Source: Nitrospirota bacterium
Lineage (GTDB): Bacteria; Nitrospirota; Nitrospiria; Nitrospirales; Nitrospiraceae
Assembly (NCBI GenBank): GCA_016219645.1
Contig: JACRLR010000004.1
Location: forward strand, 1 to 64,000
DNA length: 64,000 nucleotides
Direction: 5' to 3'
The notes below the pieces were generated by a model. It did no database searches, had not been told where the DNA came from, and saw nothing but the letters and a program-made list of their open reading frames with translations. Below, one piece after another: positions 9,417 to 18,274 of the stretch. The number at the start of each line of letters is the position of its first letter. Within the stretch, counting starts at the first letter, position 1. A program made the translations under genes and the position numbers.

Positions 9417-9499
9417 CAATGTGCTGTAATCCTGTTGACGTTGTACGGTAGGACAAACGCCTGTTTATCGCTACTAGGAAGATTCCTAGTTCTGGAGGA

Positions 9500-9565
9500 A
9501 AACCATACTAGCAGGCTGTTGAAAAGATCCACGATCGTTACTGGAAGGTTCGCGCGACAGCCCCG
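9500..9565. repeat. AGCAGGCTG-type intergenic repeat
   Basis: The run beginning AGCAGGCTGTTGAAAAG, with TTACTGGAAGGTTCG about 25 bp later, belongs to a family also seen at 2889-2935, 16338-16360, 33254-33280 and 54448-54480. It lies in the 240-bp gap between the winged-helix gene and the permease gene; the rest of that gap shows nothing further. Confidence 0.6.
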
Positions 9566-9658
9566 AAGACTGCCGTTGATGCAAATGGGAAATTGAGCAG
9601 GTAGCGGGAGTCTTTTCTGTGACTCCGCTCAGCGCTCATCCTTGACCTCAGCCTCGCC

Positions 9659-11002
9659 TCACAAAGGGTTGCCGCCGCGCAACTTGCGCCAGAGTAGGTA
9701 GAGCGGCGTTCCAGCTAAGACGGTTGCGAGGCCCAGGCCTCCTTCGACTGGACGCTCATAGAGTGCGGTTCCGACGATCACGGTTGACACAAGAAGATAG
9801 AATGCCGGGACAAATGGGTAGAGAGGGGTGCGATAGGGACGGGGAAGAGTCGGCTCTTGCCGACGCAGAATCAGTAATGCTCCCACTGCAAGGGCGCTAA
9901 AGATGGCAAGAACTACGCCGCTGTAGATCACCAGCCGTTCGAATGTTCCAGAGAGAATCAGGACTGAGGCCCAGAGGCTTTGCAGAAGGATGGCATTGGT
10001 CGGCGTCTGCTGCCTGCTGGGGGTTTTCGCGAAGAGGGAGGGAATCAAGCCGTCTTGCGCCATGGCATAGTACACACGGGGTCCGGCCCATACCATTGCG
10101 CTCACAGCTCCGGCGATCGCGAGACAGAGAAGGGCCGTCACCAAGAGGGTGCCTCCTGGCCCCAGCAGGGCCGTGGCTACCTTGTTGGCTACGGGAAGGA
10201 TCGGTGGTTGTCCTAGTTCAGTGACGGGCAGGGCATAGAGATAGATCCCGTTCACGACTAGATACAGCAACCCCACGAAGAGGGTGCCGCCGATCATGGC
10301 CCGGGGAATGGTGCGTTCGGGATCGGCGATTTCCCCCGCCACATAGGCGACCGCATTCCAGCCCGAGTAGGCGTAGGTGACGAAAATCATCGAGACCATC
10401 ATCGTTCCAAAGCCGGGAGTGGTGTCAGGGGCAGAGACCCAGAGCTGAGTCCAGTTTCCCTTCCCGAATATCAACGCTCCCACGACCAGGATCAGAATGG
10501 CTCCGATGTTCAGAATGGTCAGCAGCCGTTGGAGGAATCCACCGGCCCAGACACCGGCGAGATGAAACCCCGTGACGGCCCAGATCAGGGTCAAGGCAAT
10601 CCCCGTGGAGAGGGAACCGTCTTCACTGTGAAAGGGAGCAATTTGAAGTAGATAGGCTGCAAAGCTCATCGCTCCAGCCGCAATGGCAGCGCTGAAGCCG
10701 ATGGTGAACGACGTCCATCCGCTGAGGAATCCGACCAGTGGGCCATAGGCGCGGCGCAGGTAACCATATTCTCCTCCCGCGACCGGTAGAGCCGTTCCTA
10801 ACTCGCTGTACGACAGCGCTCCGGCGAGGGCCAGCAGGGCTCCGAAGAACCAGATTGCCAGGATCAGCCAGGGATTGCCGAGATCACGCGCCATGAATCC
10901 GGTCGTCGTGAAGATGCCGCTTCCGACGACATTGCTGACCAACAGACAACCGGCGGTAAAGATTCCGATGCGGCGCGGAAGTTCCGAGCGAGGCGAAGCC
11001 AT
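9659..11002 (-). CDS. APC-family amino-acid permease
   Basis: Inner-membrane transporter of the amino acid-polyamine-organocation superfamily, 447 aa with about 12 hydrophobic segments. The first helix carries the typical broken motif NVVGSGIFTTTG (residues about 24-35), and the second carries ALSYSELGTALPVAGGEYGYLRRAYGPL split over the loop, as in the LAT/YfnA-like branch. The substrate cannot be told from sequence. It starts 3 bp after the pcm stop on the same strand, so the two genes are an operon. Confidence 0.9.
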   Translation of the reverse strand: MASPRSELPRRIGIFTAGCLLVSNVVGSGIFTTTGFMARDLGNPWLILAIWFFGALLALAGALSYSELGTALPVAGGEYGYLRRAYGPLVGFLSGWTSFTIGFSAAIAAGAMSFAAYLLQIAPFHSEDGSLSTGIALTLIWAVTGFHLAGVWAGGFLQRLLTILNIGAILILVVGALIFGKGNWTQLWVSAPDTTPGFGTMMVSMIFVTYAYSGWNAVAYVAGEIADPERTIPRAMIGGTLFVGLLYLVVNGIYLYALPVTELGQPPILPVANKVATALLGPGGTLLVTALLCLAIAGAVSAMVWAGPRVYYAMAQDGLIPSLFAKTPSRQQTPTNAILLQSLWASVLILSGTFERLVIYSGVVLAIFSALAVGALLILRRQEPTLPRPYRTPLYPFVPAFYLLVSTVIVGTALYERPVEGGLGLATVLAGTPLYLLWRKLRGGNPL

Positions 11003-11005
11003 TGG

Positions 11006-11767
11006 TTATCGCTCATCCGGTTTGGTGGATTGGTCTTTGCGGATCAGCGGAACAAAGCGAACCAGTGAGAGCCTCGTGCGTTCATAGCCGTCTGTGGTCC
11101 GGCGATAGAGGACCAGCTCCTGGGCGTCCTGGAAGGCTTTGCCGACCGGAAGAATCAGGCGCCCTCCAACTGCGAGTTGATCGAGCAGCGGCTGCGGCAC
11201 ATGCTCTGACGAGGCGGTCACGATGATGGCGTCGAAGGGGGTTTCCTCCGGCCAGCCTTGATAGCCGTCACCGACGCGCGTGTGGATGTTGCGGTAACCA
11301 AGTTCCGCCAGCGTCTTTGCCGCCTCTGTCGCCAGGGGCTCGACGATTTCGATGGTAAAGACATGGGGTACAATCTCGGCCAGGACTGCGGCCTGGTAGC
11401 CTGAGCCGGTTCCAATTTCAAGCACCTTCTTTGCGTCCTTCAATGCGAGCGCGTCGCTCATGAGCGCGACGACAAAGGGTTGCGAGATGGTCTGGCCGTG
11501 GCCGATCGGGAGAGGGCTGTCGTTGTATGCTAACGCTGAGTAGAAGGAAGGAACGAATCTATGGCGGGGAATGCGACGCATCGCGGCGAGGACGGCCTGG
11601 TCCTTGATGCCACGGGAAATGATCTGCTCGCTCACCATCCTGTCTCGCTCGGCCTGGCGAGTGGGGTCGGGAGAGTCACCGGCACATCCGGGACCGAAGG
11701 TCAAACATTGGATGAGCAGGATGCACGCCCTCCATAGCGGTGTGGGCCGACGACCAGGGGAGTTCAT
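11006..11767 (-). CDS. pcm: protein-L-isoaspartate O-methyltransferase, apparently exported
   Basis: Repair methyltransferase that methylates isoaspartyl residues in aged proteins using S-adenosylmethionine. The SAM-binding motif VLEIGTGSGYQAAVLAEI and the post-motif LPVGKAFQDAQELVLYRR are typical, as is the N-terminal RHRFVP with the PLPIGHGQTISQP loop. Unlike the cytosolic enzyme, it has a hydrophobic leader at residues about 11-28 ending in GPGC, then a polar linker, suggesting export or lipidation; GPGC is a poor lipobox. Followed after 3 bp by the permease gene. The start codon has no clear ribosome site. Confidence 0.88.
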   Translation of the reverse strand: MNSPGRRPTPLWRACILLIQCLTFGPGCAGDSPDPTRQAERDRMVSEQIISRGIKDQAVLAAMRRIPRHRFVPSFYSALAYNDSPLPIGHGQTISQPFVVALMSDALALKDAKKVLEIGTGSGYQAAVLAEIVPHVFTIEIVEPLATEAAKTLAELGYRNIHTRVGDGYQGWPEETPFDAIIVTASSEHVPQPLLDQLAVGGRLILPVGKAFQDAQELVLYRRTTDGYERTRLSLVRFVPLIRKDQSTKPDER

Positions 11768-11869
11768 AAGAGATTCAGAGCCTCTGTGATGACGACCAGT
11801 TTGGTGAGCAAGCCTGGTGCCGCAGCTTCATCGGGGGGAAGTGGAGCGGGGGCATGACTTCTCGATGGT

Positions 11870-11891
11870 TCCTGTAGCGTTTCACTACAGG
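11870..11891. promoter_or_regulatory. 7-bp inverted repeat in the divergent pcm/MAT region
   Basis: CCTGTAG and CTACAGG form a perfect inverted repeat with a 7-nt spacer inside the roughly 300-bp gap between the divergent pcm and methionine adenosyltransferase genes. It could be an operator or a small hairpin. Nothing else is visible in this gap except the ribosome site before 12071. Confidence 0.35.
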
Positions 11892-12070
11892 CCTGGTCGA
11901 ACCGTTGTAGCTAAATATCCCATGATTATGTAGGCGTGACTGAAGATTCTGGTCCAAGCTGCTGGTTTTTCGATGAACTCAGGAGAGGGGCCAGGTTCCG
12001 TTTATGGTACTGCCCTTGCTCAGATGACAAGTTGATGCGCTCACGCCGAAGGGACGGAGGGGGGTCTTGC

Positions 12071-13279
12071 ATGACGAAGCCGACGATTCTGGAGGCAACG
12101 AGCGATCCCCTCGCCGACCAGCCATTCGAAATCGTTGAGCGGAAGGGCTTGGGACATCCAGACACGATCTGCGATGCCGTGATGGAACAGGTGGCGGTCG
12201 AGTTGGCGCAGGCCTATCTGAAGTTGTGCGGTCGCGTGCTCCACTTTAACGCTGATAAGGGGCTGTTGGTCGCGGGTGAGGTGGACTGCCGGCCCGGGGG
12301 AGGCCATGTCATTACGCCGATGCGTTTGGTCATAGGGGATCGGGCGACGTTCGAGTGGAAAAAGAAATTGGTGCGCGTCAACGAGATTGCCGAGCGGGTT
12401 GCCTCGACATGGTTCAGGCAGCATCTCCCGCATGTGGATCCCCTTAAGCACCTCACTTGTCAGGTGGAATTAAAGCCGGCTTCCGCAGAACTACAATCTG
12501 TCAGTGAGCGGCGGGGAGGGCCGGTGGCCAATGACACCTCCGTCGCTGTGGGCTACGCGCCCTTCACCCAGACTGAGCGCCTCGTGTTTCAGGTCGAACA
12601 GTTTCTGAATAGTCCTTCCTTTAAGAAGGCCTTTCCGGCCACAGGGCAGGATGTCAAGGTGCTTGGCGTGCGGACGAAGAGGCAGGTCACTCTCACGGTT
12701 GCAATGCCGTTGCTGGCTTCAGCCATCCGGACGGAGTCGCAATACTTTGCGCGCAAGGCCGAGGTGTTGAAGGCCTTGCAGTCCTTCGTGAAACAGAAGG
12801 CGGGCCCGCAGCTGTCAGCTGAGGTCACGCTCAATGCGCTGGATCGTCGCGGAGCAGGAGTCGAAGGGATGTATCTTTCGTTGCTCGGCACATCAGCGGA
12901 AGCGGGCGATTCTGGTGAAGTGGGAAGAGGGAATCGTGTCTGTGGAGTGATCTCTCTTCGTCGGCCGGCCAGTGCGGAAGCAGCAGCCGGGAAAAACCCT
13001 GTGGCGCATGTGGGGAAGATCTACAACGTCCTCGCCCACGTGTTGGCCGGGCAGATTCACCGGAATGTGAAGGGGCTCCGTGAAGTGACTGTCTGGTTGA
13101 CGAGCCAGATTGGCCGACCGGTGTCATCACCCCAGTTCGTCATGATCGAGGTCCATCCGGCGCAGGGGGTATCATTGGCTTCCATTGAGCCCCTGATTGG
13201 CCGGGAGGTTCAACGAGCTCTGCATAGAATGACACCCTTCTGCCGGTCGTTGGCTAAGGGAGTGTATCCAGTCTGTTAG
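12071..13279 (+). CDS. archaeal-type methionine adenosyltransferase
   Basis: S-adenosylmethionine synthetase of the archaeal family (COG1812), about 402 aa, making SAM from methionine and ATP. Diagnostic segments are ERKGLGHPDTICDAV near residue 24, VANDTSVAVGYAPF, and RRPASAEAAAGKNPVAHVGK near residue 300, which match the archaeal rather than the MetK sequence pattern. The ATG at 12071 follows GGAGGGGGG; an upstream in-frame frame from 11936 lacks family similarity. It is upstream of dnaJ by about 30 bp on the same strand. Whether a standard metK exists elsewhere cannot be seen here. Confidence 0.88.
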   Translation: MTKPTILEATSDPLADQPFEIVERKGLGHPDTICDAVMEQVAVELAQAYLKLCGRVLHFNADKGLLVAGEVDCRPGGGHVITPMRLVIGDRATFEWKKKLVRVNEIAERVASTWFRQHLPHVDPLKHLTCQVELKPASAELQSVSERRGGPVANDTSVAVGYAPFTQTERLVFQVEQFLNSPSFKKAFPATGQDVKVLGVRTKRQVTLTVAMPLLASAIRTESQYFARKAEVLKALQSFVKQKAGPQLSAEVTLNALDRRGAGVEGMYLSLLGTSAEAGDSGEVGRGNRVCGVISLRRPASAEAAAGKNPVAHVGKIYNVLAHVLAGQIHRNVKGLREVTVWLTSQIGRPVSSPQFVMIEVHPAQGVSLASIEPLIGREVQRALHRMTPFCRSLAKGVYPVC

Positions 13280-13312
13280 CCCTTCGCCCGGAAGTTGTCG
13301 GATAGGAATTGG

Positions 13313-14482
13313 ATGGGAAACGTGTCGGGCACTGAAACGAAGCGTGATTACTACGAAATCCTGGGCGTAGATCGGTCTGCTACTCGGGATCAGCTGAAGC
13401 AGGCCTATCGCCAGCTGGCGCTCAAATATCATCCTGATCGGAATAGGGATTCGGATACCACGGCCAAGTTCAGAGAAATTGCAGAGGCCTATGCAGTTTT
13501 GTCGGATGAGGCGAAACGTCGTGAATACGATGCCACAGGTCATGCGGGGGTCAGCGAACGCTGGACTGCTGAAGACCTCATGCGTGATTTTCACTTCGGC
13601 GATTTCTTCGGCGGCCGGTTCGGTGATTTGTCCAGTACCTTTGGCGACTTCTTCGGGCAACGTACGAAAGCCCGCAGCGGTGCGAGCCGGGGTGTGGATT
13701 TGCGGTATGACCTGGATCTCACCTTGGAAGAAGCAGCCAAGGGAGGCGAACGGGAAATTCCGGTCACCCGCTCAGAGAAATGCGCGCCCTGTGCAGGGAC
13801 TGGCGCAAAGCCGGGGACGAAGCCGAAACCCTGTTCAGACTGTGCTGGAACAGGGCAGATTCAGCATGCAAAGACCAGCAAGGGCATGCGCCTTGTTACG
13901 CTGACGACCTGTCCCAGCTGCCAGGGGCGCGGCCAAGTCATCGAGACTCCCTGCACGACGTGCCAGGGAAACGGCTATGAGTTTGTGACCCATCGGCTCA
14001 AGGTGCAGATTCCTTCCGGGGTAGACGACGGGATGATGATCCGGCTCGCGAGCCAAGGAGAGCCGAACGCCGATGGCGGTCCCCCTGGAGACCTGCTGAT
14101 TCGTCCTCACTTGCTCCCCCATTCGACCTTCGATCGGCATGGCGACGATCTCTATATGGTGAAGAAGATCACGTTCCCTGAGGCGGCGCTGGGCATTGAA
14201 GTTCCAGTGATAGGGCTGGCAGGAGAAAACATGCGGGTCACTGTGCCAGCCGGCACGCAGAGCGGCACGGCCCTGCGGCTCAGTGGAAAGGGGATGCCAC
14301 GTCTTGGGGGCAAGGGGAAGGGGGATTTGTTTGTGGTCACGGAAGTCCGTACCCCGACCAATCTCACGCCGCGGCAGCGGGAACTCCTCGAAGAACTCGC
14401 TGTCCTTGAGGCTGAACGAACCGAGGAAGGTAGAGCCTCTGGCCTGGTTAGAGGGAGTTCATCGCCACGTCGGGTGGATTGA
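13313..14482 (+). CDS. dnaJ: chaperone DnaJ
   Basis: Hsp40 co-chaperone that stimulates DnaK. It has a J domain with HPD (YHPDRN, about residue 42), a Gly/Phe-rich region ([17 protein letters not shown]), four zinc-binding CxxCxGxG repeats ([32 protein letters not shown]) and the C-terminal substrate domains. Length, 389 aa, is normal. The ATG at 13313 has AGGAA five bases upstream. No dnaK or grpE is adjacent, so this may be a second, specialised DnaJ. Its stop codon overlaps the next start as TGATG. Confidence 0.92.
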   Translation: MGNVSGTETKRDYYEILGVDRSATRDQLKQAYRQLALKYHPDRNRDSDTTAKFREIAEAYAVLSDEAKRREYDATGHAGVSERWTAEDLMRDFHFGDFFGGRFGDLSSTFGDFFGQRTKARSGASRGVDLRYDLDLTLEEAAKGGEREIPVTRSEKCAPCAGTGAKPGTKPKPCSDCAGTGQIQHAKTSKGMRLVTLTTCPSCQGRGQVIETPCTTCQGNGYEFVTHRLKVQIPSGVDDGMMIRLASQGEPNADGGPPGDLLIRPHLLPHSTFDRHGDDLYMVKKITFPEAALGIEVPVIGLAGENMRVTVPAGTQSGTALRLSGKGMPRLGGKGKGDLFVVTEVRTPTNLTPRQRELLEELAVLEAERTEEGRASGLVRGSSSPRRVD

Positions 14483-14571
14483 TGCCTACTGAAGTGTTTG
14501 CACTGGTTCTTACAGCTGTGGTGGTTGCGGTGCTCCTCTGGATCTTCTGGTGGAAGGGAAAGTCCAATTAG
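14482..14571 (+). CDS. 29-aa single-pass membrane micro-protein
   Basis: A short frame that begins inside the dnaJ stop (TGATG) and ends with TAG at 14571. The product is almost entirely one hydrophobic helix (VFALVLTAVVVAVLLWIFWW) closed by a basic KGK tail, like other tiny membrane subunits. Translational coupling to dnaJ replaces a separate ribosome site. No function is known; it may be a membrane tether or a small regulator. Confidence 0.5.
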   Translation: MPTEVFALVLTAVVVAVLLWIFWWKGKSN

Positions 14572-14792
14572 CGGCAGCTCCGTCAGAATTTGCCCGATTG
14601 CCCCTCCTTGCCGCAGCAATATTTGCGCACTGGGGAAATTTCCCTCAGCTGATCCTGCGAATCGGTTTCGTGTGCCGCCCGCGATCCAACTTTCTTTGAC
14701 GGTTCAGCCGGTTACGTTTCTCCATGTGGGAATGACTCCGGCACCCGTCTTGCTCAAGCAGAGGGAGACTACTTAATACCTGGAAGGACTCA

Positions 14793-15331
14793 GTGAGGGG
14801 TCTTGTTGCTATCGGAGCGAGTCTGTTGTTGGCGGGATGCGCCGGGATTTCCGTCGTTCCTCCCGACCTCAAAGAGAAAGTTGATTGGAATGTTTCGTTT
14901 CAGCAGGTGAAGGCCTCGCCGCTTTCCTATAAAGGGAAGCTTATCGTGGTCGGGGGGCGGTGCTTTCGGCAAAACCGCTCAAACAGAAGGGCACCCGGAT
15001 TGAAATTCTCCAATTGCCGCTGGGTAGCGATTCCGAACCACTTGGACGGTTAACGGACTCAAATGGGCGCTTTCTTGCCTTTCACAAAGAATTCCTTGAC
15101 CCGGCGACGATCCCCATCGGAACACGAGTGACGGTGGTTGGGGAAGTGACTGGGACCATGACGTTGCAGGTGGATGAGATTGACTACGTCTACCCGACGA
15201 TCGACATCGAAGCGTTGACAATTTGGCCTCCCAAGATGCCGGCGTACTGGTTCCGTCCCTATCCCTACATGGGCGCATACTGGGGACCCTATTGGGGACC
15301 TTCTTGGTATCCCTATTGGGTTGCCCCGTAA
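14793..15331 (+). pseudogene. Slp-family outer-membrane lipoprotein, split by a frameshift
   Basis: Two overlapping frames together make one Slp-like lipoprotein. The first (from a GTG at 14793, with GGAAGGA upstream) holds the lipoprotein signal (LLLAGC) and the start of the Slp domain up to YKGKLIVVGG. The second frame continues the same domain (LSAKPLKQ, IEILQLPLG, AFHKEFLDPATIPIGTRVTVVGEV) and ends with an aromatic tail rich in YWGP. The switch falls in a run of six G at 14952-14957 and needs one extra base. It may be a real mutation, an assembly error in the homopolymer, or ribosomal slippage. Confidence 0.75.
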
Positions 15332-15350
15332 TAATACAAGGAGGGCGAAG

Positions 15351-16040
15351 GTGGATTCGTATGGTGAATTCAGAATCTTTCATGATCGGCATGATGCGGG
15401 TCGACGGCTGGCTCAGAAGCTTCTCCATTATAAAGAGGCAAAAGATACGATCGTCATCGCCTTGCCTCGTGGTGGGGTAGTAGTGGGATATGACGTCAGC
15501 TGTACCTTGCGGCTTCCGCTGGATGTGTTGATCACTCGCAAATTAGGGACTCCTTCGAATCCCGAGTTGGCGATGGGCGCCCTGGCCGAAACCGGCTATG
15601 TACACATGAACTCGGATGTGATCCGCGAGTATGACGTGAGCAAGGCCCAATTGGACGAGGAGCTGTTGTATCAGAAGAGCGAAGTCCACCGGAGAATTCA
15701 ACGGTACCGTGGGGGGCGGCCCCTTCCTCCCTTGAAGGGGCAGACCGTCATCCTGGTGGACGATGGTATTGCGACAGGGGCGACATTCTATGCCACTCTC
15801 GGTGCGTTGATTAAGTCAGAGACAGTTCGGGTTGTTGCCGCGGTACCGGTGGCTCCACCTCGAATTGTGATGGAATTGAAGACTCTCGTCGATGAAGTCG
15901 TGGTCTTGCATACGTCTGAGCGGTTCTTCGGCATCGGACAATTCTATGAGCAGTTCCCCCAGGTTGAAGATGAGGAAGTCATCACCTGTTTGGAGAATGT
16001 CCGTGGGGCGCTTTTGCAATGGAAAAGGGCGTCGGCATGA
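15351..16040 (+). CDS. phosphoribosyltransferase family protein
   Basis: A 229-aa member of the type I phosphoribosyltransferase fold, the group often found near dienelactone-hydrolase-like genes and of unclear substrate. The PRPP-binding loop is VILVDDGIATGATFYATL (about residues 140-157), and the N-terminal ALPRGGVVVGYDV is typical of the group. The GTG at 15351 is the likely start because AGGAGGG ends six bases before it. It follows the Slp gene by 20 bp, and its stop overlaps the start of the truncated stress-protein gene (ATGA). Confidence 0.82.
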   Translation: MDSYGEFRIFHDRHDAGRRLAQKLLHYKEAKDTIVIALPRGGVVVGYDVSCTLRLPLDVLITRKLGTPSNPELAMGALAETGYVHMNSDVIREYDVSKAQLDEELLYQKSEVHRRIQRYRGGRPLPPLKGQTVILVDDGIATGATFYATLGALIKSETVRVVAAVPVAPPRIVMELKTLVDEVVVLHTSERFFGIGQFYEQFPQVEDEEVITCLENVRGALLQWKRASA

Positions 16041-16080
16041 AGCTTCTCTGTGCCATCGATGGTTCCCGCATTCCCAGTGG
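16037..16080 (+). pseudogene. universal stress protein N-terminal fragment
   Basis: The start codon overlaps the phosphoribosyltransferase stop (ATGA). The first 10 residues, MKLLCAIDGS, match the ATP-binding N-terminus of universal stress proteins. Similarity ends after about 14 codons, exactly where a repeat element with terminal inverted repeats begins at 16081. The open frame runs on through the element but is not protein-like. No remainder of the gene is seen past the element. Confidence 0.6.
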
Positions 16081-16332
16081 GCATTATTCACGAGAGTTCG
16101 TGACGAAACCGCTGAGACGCCAAGCGAGACGGGCGTGCGGAGTCTGGGGGCTGACACCCTTCCCGCGTCTGCGCGTGGTGTCTGTCCCCATCCGAACCGG
16201 GACAGGCACCGTTGCGGACGACGGAGCCAGTCCCCAACAGTATGTTGACCGACTGAGCGGCGAGCCCGCCCGCCGTCAGGCCTGTCGTAGCGGCGTGTCG
16301 GCGGTTGCAGCAGAAGTCTTCGTGAATAATGC
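16081..16332. mobile_element. MITE-like element, copy A
   Basis: A 252-bp segment bounded by perfect 13-bp terminal inverted repeats (GCATTATTCACGA and TCGTGAATAATGC). It has no coding capacity. Its interior (TCGTGACGAAAC, GAGACGCC, GCGAGACGGGCG, GAGCCCGCCCGCC) is shared with copy B at 60416-60616, and its right end (ATGCGGGTTAACAG) with the partial copy at 41700-41810. It truncates a universal-stress-protein gene. Confidence 0.7.
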
Positions 16333-16337
16333 GGGTT

Positions 16338-16465
16338 AACAGGATGCTGAAAAAGTCTCCCAGCAAGTCATGTTCATTTGGTCTATTCGGTCCATCTGGT
16401 CTGTCTGGTTCGTCCGGTTAGTTTCGTTTATCAAACACACCAGACAGACCAGACAGACAGGACCT
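16338..16465. repeat. TCTGGT-type palindromic repeat, copy 1
   Basis: After an AACAGGATGCTGAAAAAG repeat start, the segment 16380-16465 forms a large inverted repeat: CCATCTGGTCTGTCTGG on the left, ACCAGACAGACCAGACAG on the right, with a loop of about 35 nt. The same design occurs at 33325-33430, 49500-49610 and 57110-57195. The following GCGGGCTATCGAAGC just before the CapA-like start also recurs elsewhere. Confidence 0.7.
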
Positions 16466-16497
16466 GTCTCACACGTGCGGGCTATCGAAGCTTTGCT

Positions 16498-17487
16498 ATG
16501 CAGATCGCACTGACCGGGGATGTGATGCTGGGGCGGCTGGTGGATCAGTATGTGATCCGTAATCAGTCGATCGGGCCGGAGAAGATCTGGAGCGATGTGT
16601 TGCCGCTGATGCTCAAGGCGGACCGACGGCTGATCAATCTGGAGTGTGTGATCAGCGACCAGGGGCGTGAGTGGAAGCCAGATTCAAAAGCCTTTCATTT
16701 TCGCGCCCATCCCCGCGCGATCGACTTTCTTCGAGCCGCCAAGATTGACTGCGCGACCTTGGCCAATAATCACGTCTTGGATTATGGAACTGATGCGCTG
16801 CTCGAATGTCTTGCCCTGCTCGATCAAGCCGGCATCAAGCGAACAGGCGCCGGTGCCTCATTATCGGAGGCCCTCACGCCGGCTGTCGTGGACTTGCCGC
16901 AAGGCCGGCTCGGAGTCGTCTCCCTCACGGACAACGAGCCGGAATGGGAAGCGGGAGAGAAGAAGCCCGGCATTCACTACATTGCTTACGATGCAAAGGG
17001 GTTAGTCGAACCCTACCGGGCGAGACTCGCGTTGGTCTTGAAACAGGCCCACCGTCAGGCCGATCTCGTGATGGTCAGCGCGCACGTCGGGCCCAATTGG
17101 GGACCTCCCTCTGCGGCCATGCGGGCGCTTGCTCATCAGATCATCGATCTCGGAGCCGATCTCTACTGGGGGCACTCCAACCACACAACGCAGGGTATCG
17201 AACTCTACAAGGGCAAGGCAATCCTATACTCGTCCGGCGATTTCATCGATGACTATGCGGTCGATTCAGCCGAGCGCAACGATCTTTCCTTCTTGTTCAT
17301 CCTGGAACTCGATCAAGGCCGCATCGCGCGTATCGTTCTCCACCCCCTCTGCATCGAAGACTTGTATGTCCGGCTGGCGAAGGACCAGGAGGTCGCATTC
17401 TTGCAAAGAACGATGCAGGCCAAGTGCATGGCCTTCGGAACGACGGTGGGCTTTCACGACGGAGTCGGGACGCTCGCGATATATTGA
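16498..17487 (+). CDS. CapA-family (PGA_cap) metallophosphatase-like protein
   Basis: A 329-aa protein of the CapA family, linked in other bacteria to poly-gamma-glutamate capsule export. The fold's metal-site motifs are present: GDVMLGR at the N-terminus, NLECVISD, LANNHVLDYG and later SAHVGPNWG and WGHSNHTTQGIELYKGKAILYSSGDFIDDY divided across two strands. It lacks a signal peptide in this reading. The ATG at 16498 abuts a palindromic repeat and has no good ribosome site, so expression control has probably been altered by the repeat. No capsule genes are near. Confidence 0.85.
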   Translation: MQIALTGDVMLGRLVDQYVIRNQSIGPEKIWSDVLPLMLKADRRLINLECVISDQGREWKPDSKAFHFRAHPRAIDFLRAAKIDCATLANNHVLDYGTDALLECLALLDQAGIKRTGAGASLSEALTPAVVDLPQGRLGVVSLTDNEPEWEAGEKKPGIHYIAYDAKGLVEPYRARLALVLKQAHRQADLVMVSAHVGPNWGPPSAAMRALAHQIIDLGADLYWGHSNHTTQGIELYKGKAILYSSGDFIDDYAVDSAERNDLSFLFILELDQGRIARIVLHPLCIEDLYVRLAKDQEVAFLQRTMQAKCMAFGTTVGFHDGVGTLAIY

Positions 17488-17525
17488 GGCGCAAGCAGGT
17501 CTCGCGGCAGCGGAGGAGAACACGC

Positions 17526-17837
17526 ATGACACAGGAAGAGGTGCATGAGGCGGCCTTACAGGAGTTGCACAGGATTGAGCAGGGCGCGAGCACGGTCGAA
17601 TTGATTGCAGGCAATATCCTGCTCGGCGATGTTCAGTATCGGACCAGCAACGGATGGACATTTGTTGTGTTCAGCGATGGAGCCGTATGGGATTATGTCC
17701 ATTCCATCACGGCGCCATCCGGAGAACAGTTGAAGATTTGGCCGGGGAGCGGGGAACACCAGTGCGCAGCGCTGGGCCAACTTCAGGGTTACCACCCGCC
17801 GGGCGAGCAATCGAAAACCATCTGGGGGCTCTTATAA
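17526..17837 (+). CDS. conserved hypothetical protein
   Basis: A 103-aa soluble protein. The central part (GWTFVVFSDGAVWDYVHSI) looks like a compact beta domain with conserved aromatics; it has no catalytic motif I recognise. The ATG at 17526 follows GGAGGAG closely. It lies 38 bp after the CapA-like gene in the same direction and may be co-transcribed. Confidence 0.65.
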   Translation: MTQEEVHEAALQELHRIEQGASTVELIAGNILLGDVQYRTSNGWTFVVFSDGAVWDYVHSITAPSGEQLKIWPGSGEHQCAALGQLQGYHPPGEQSKTIWGLL

Positions 17838-17869
17838 CAAGAAGCCGGAAGGCTATGCGCAGTCTTGTT

Positions 17870-18124
17870 TTAGCGAGACACCAGCCACTGGCCGGTCAAA
17901 CCCAGGATCGCCAGTGGATCTTCGACCAGCGCGTCTTTCCTCACAATGTGTTTCAGGGGAATATTGATTGCGCCGCCGAGGATGATGCCCATGACCAGCA
18001 GGATCGCGGTTGAAGGGTCCAGTCGAAGCTTCACCAAGGCCGTCGTGAATAGTTGCCCGAACGCGAGCGGGAGGAGGACGAGCAGTACCAGAAAGAGGAT
18101 CAAAGGCAGATAGCCCACTCTCAT
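17870..18124 (-). CDS. short DUF1614-like membrane protein
   Basis: An 84-aa protein with two hydrophobic helices (residues about 5-30 and 40-58). The order FGQLFTTALVKLRLDPSTAILLVMGIILGGAINIPL resembles the N-terminal part of DUF1614 membrane proteins, split here over the loop. The full family is usually much longer, so this is either a short variant or a truncated remnant; no remainder is visible downstream. It is convergent with the preceding gene. Confidence 0.5.
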   Translation of the reverse strand: MRVGYLPLILFLVLLVLLPLAFGQLFTTALVKLRLDPSTAILLVMGIILGGAINIPLKHIVRKDALVEDPLAILGLTGQWLVSR

Positions 18125-18274
18125 GAGGTCCTCAGTTTTTGGAGGCGCGCGAGCATGGCATCAGCGAAGAATATCTGCAAAGGAACGGTCTGTGCATCGA
18201 GAGATTTCATCAATTTATCCTGCAAGAGGAGCGGAAAGTAGCGAGCATTGAATCTATAACAAGCAGAATCTCCC

